64,000 nucleotides of DNA from Candidatus Saccharimonadota bacterium. GTDB lineage: Bacteria; Patescibacteriota; Saccharimonadia; Saccharimonadales; Saccharimonadaceae. The stretch is taken from the NCBI GenBank assembly GCA_905373795.1, contig CAJPUO010000004.1:45241-109240 (forward strand), read 5' to 3'. Numbering within the stretch: position 1 is the first letter of the stretch; each line of letters begins with the position of its first letter. The translations under genes and the position numbers were made by a program. Shown here piece after piece: positions 62,747 to 64,000 of the stretch. Below the pieces are notes generated by a model, which was not told the DNA's origin, made no database searches, and was given only the letters and a program-made list of their open reading frames with translations.

Positions 62747-63450
62747 CCGGACAACAGCCTATAACAAATCCGATGAGGCTAAATAAATTTGTGGCTTTAA
62801 GCCTCGGTGTGTCGCGCCGGAAAGCTGACGAGCTGATAGAGCAGGGGGAAATATTAGTTAATGGCGACCGCGCGGTTTTAGGCCGGCAGATAAGCCAATC
62901 TGACTCTGTCCTGTACAATTCCCAAGAGCTGCACATCCAGCCAAAAAAACTCATCCTCCTCCACAAGCCCGTTGGCTATCTTTGCTCGCGCGCCTCTCAG
63001 GGCGGCGCACCGACCATTTACAAATTATTGCCAAAAAGCCTCCATTACTTGAAGCCTGTCGGCCGCCTAGACAAAGACAGTTCGGGACTGATTCTCCTCA
63101 CCAACGACGGCGATCTTGCTCATCAGATGACACACCCGTCGTTTTATAAAATTAAGCGCTATCTGGTGACGCTCGACCAGCCGCTGCAGCCGCTCCATCG
63201 GCAAATGATCAATGACTTTGGCGTGCAGCTGCCTGACGGGCCGAGCCGCTTGACACTCGAGCGCCAGCACGAGGGCGATGACCACCGCTGGATCGTCCAG
63301 ATGAGCGAAGGCCGTAACCGCCAAATCCGCCGCACCTTCGCTGCACTTGGCTACACGGTTAAAAAACTTCACCGAACAGATTTTGGCAATTACTCGCTTG
63401 GTGGCATGAAGCGAGGGGAATTTCAGGAAAGCAATTTGACACCAAATTAA
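62743..63450 (+). CDS. RsuA/RluB-family pseudouridine synthase
   Basis: The 235-aa enzyme isomerises a uridine in rRNA. The S4 RNA-binding domain (about 11-70, MRLNKFVALSLGVSRRKADELIEQGEILVNG) precedes the catalytic domain with LHKPVGYLCSR, the active-site aspartate in PVGRLDKDSSGLILLTNDG, and EGRNRQIRRTFAALGYTVKKLHR. Its ATG overlaps the stop of the regulator gene by ATGA; a start at 62773 (MRLNKF) is also possible. Coupling to a regulator with a hypervariable tail is odd. Confidence 0.93.
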   Translation: MTGQQPITNPMRLNKFVALSLGVSRRKADELIEQGEILVNGDRAVLGRQISQSDSVLYNSQELHIQPKKLILLHKPVGYLCSRASQGGAPTIYKLLPKSLHYLKPVGRLDKDSSGLILLTNDGDLAHQMTHPSFYKIKRYLVTLDQPLQPLHRQMINDFGVQLPDGPSRLTLERQHEGDDHRWIVQMSEGRNRQIRRTFAALGYTVKKLHRTDFGNYSLGGMKRGEFQESNLTPN

Positions 63451-63497
63451 CGATAGTGTACTATACCTTACATCATAAATATTAGGAGGATATTATT

Positions 63498-63941
63498 ATG
63501 GGAAAAGGCGAAGGGCTTTCAATTGGCGACTTACACGAGTCGTTACGAGAGAAAGCAGGGAAAGTACTTGTCGTCATGGCTGGCGTTGCACTGGCTACCT
63601 CGGGCTGTGCCGTGCCAACACCATGCAACGCAGAACAACAAGAACAAGAAAACCCTACAGCTGACACGCAGACAGATTCAGAAGGCAACCCCGATCTTGA
63701 TTGGAAAATTGTTGATGTAGGCTGTCGGCAAGATAACTGTGAAACCGGAGAATCACCAGGAGACTCTGTTATAGCAAGAGCCTGCGACGGCACTACATTA
63801 TTATACAGGTATTATGAACCTTATAAAGGAGGTCTCACCGCCATCCCCAACAGCCCCGAATGCGGCTACACTCCGCCAACAGCAGAAAACAACCCTGCGG
63901 CAACCACTGAGGCAACACCCACTTCAGCCAACGGCAAGTAG
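63498..63941 (+). CDS. Small lipoprotein, 147 aa
   Basis: ATTAGGAGG precedes ATG 63498 by seven bases. The N-terminal part is longer than usual (about 23 residues) before a hydrophobic stretch and a lipobox-like LATSGC (cysteine about 36): VLVVMAGVALATSGCAV. The mature part is polar, Gln/Glu/Thr-rich, with five more cysteines (DVGCRQDNCETGES, RACDG, ECGY). No family is recognised. No gene is visible in the last 59 bases of the window. Confidence 0.75.
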   Translation: MGKGEGLSIGDLHESLREKAGKVLVVMAGVALATSGCAVPTPCNAEQQEQENPTADTQTDSEGNPDLDWKIVDVGCRQDNCETGESPGDSVIARACDGTTLLYRYYEPYKGGLTAIPNSPECGYTPPTAENNPAATTEATPTSANGK

Positions 63942-64000
63942 TGGCCAGGATTCTTCCTCCGAACAGCTTCCGAGCATGCCGCTTCGTAACGCTCCAGATA

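Overview
The window looks like a chromosomal segment of a Patescibacteria/CPR bacterium, most likely Candidatus Saccharibacteria (TM7). This is an inference. It rests on a compact gene layout, a full F1Fo ATP synthase operon, two large P-type cation ATPases, type IV pilin-like proteins, a sortase, M15 peptidases, a CapA-like protein, PEGA and DUF3048-type surface proteins, several GT4 glycosyltransferases, no biosynthetic operons, and TGA used as a normal stop (which argues against the recoded SR1/Gracilibacteria groups). A very common gene start is a TATAAT-like -10 box only about 6-9 nt upstream of ATG, so many mRNAs are probably leaderless. Genes inside operons, and a minority of others, carry a Shine-Dalgarno sequence instead.

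Layout: 0-2.3 kb, an OmpR-type two-component pair and a GreA-like factor. 2.4-3.3 kb, a small gene with a special promoter, a folded leader and, at its 3' end, a complete hammerhead ribozyme. 3.6-13.5 kb, two P-type ATPases, tRNA-Gln, a pilin, an RNA m5U methyltransferase and unknowns. 13.6-17.0 kb, a UvrD-type helicase-nuclease. 17.05-17.8 kb, a second copy of the special promoter with a folded leader, a 58-aa ORF and a tRNA-like RNA. 17.8-20.2 kb, Dus, a kinase-like protein and a coiled-coil protein. 20.3-27.3 kb, the ATP synthase operon (minus strand). 27.3-34.2 kb, an RCC1/ricin-lectin pilin-like protein, a glutaredoxin, an ABC-F protein and SmpB. 34.2-39.7 kb, glycosyltransferases and exonuclease III. 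39.7-44.5 kb, a VanY/CapA/VanY cell-wall block inside a broken duplication. 44.5-45.8 kb, a third special promoter with a small membrane protein. 45.9-55.2 kb, tRNA-Leu, sortase, PEGA protein, GltX, DUF3048 protein and a two-component pair. 55.2-58.8 kb, a nucleotidyltransferase, a GNAT protein, a T-box-controlled operon and an HD protein. 59-64 kb, tRNA-Glu, a third two-component pair, an RsuA-type pseudouridine synthase and a lipoprotein.

The most unusual signals are: (1) a perfect-core hammerhead ribozyme at 3225-3279; (2) one promoter module (TTGAC[T/A], 17 bp, TATATA) used at three separate loci, each followed by a folded 5' leader, a small ORF and a folded 3' RNA; (3) families of short palindromic elements inserted in frame into housekeeping genes (RNA methyltransferase, Dus, ABC-F, UvrD, AtpH), whose arms differ between copies yet stay complementary; (4) a T-box riboswitch ahead of a LOG-like/aspartoacylase-like pair; (5) an 80-nt tRNA-like RNA without a normal D arm or anticodon arm.
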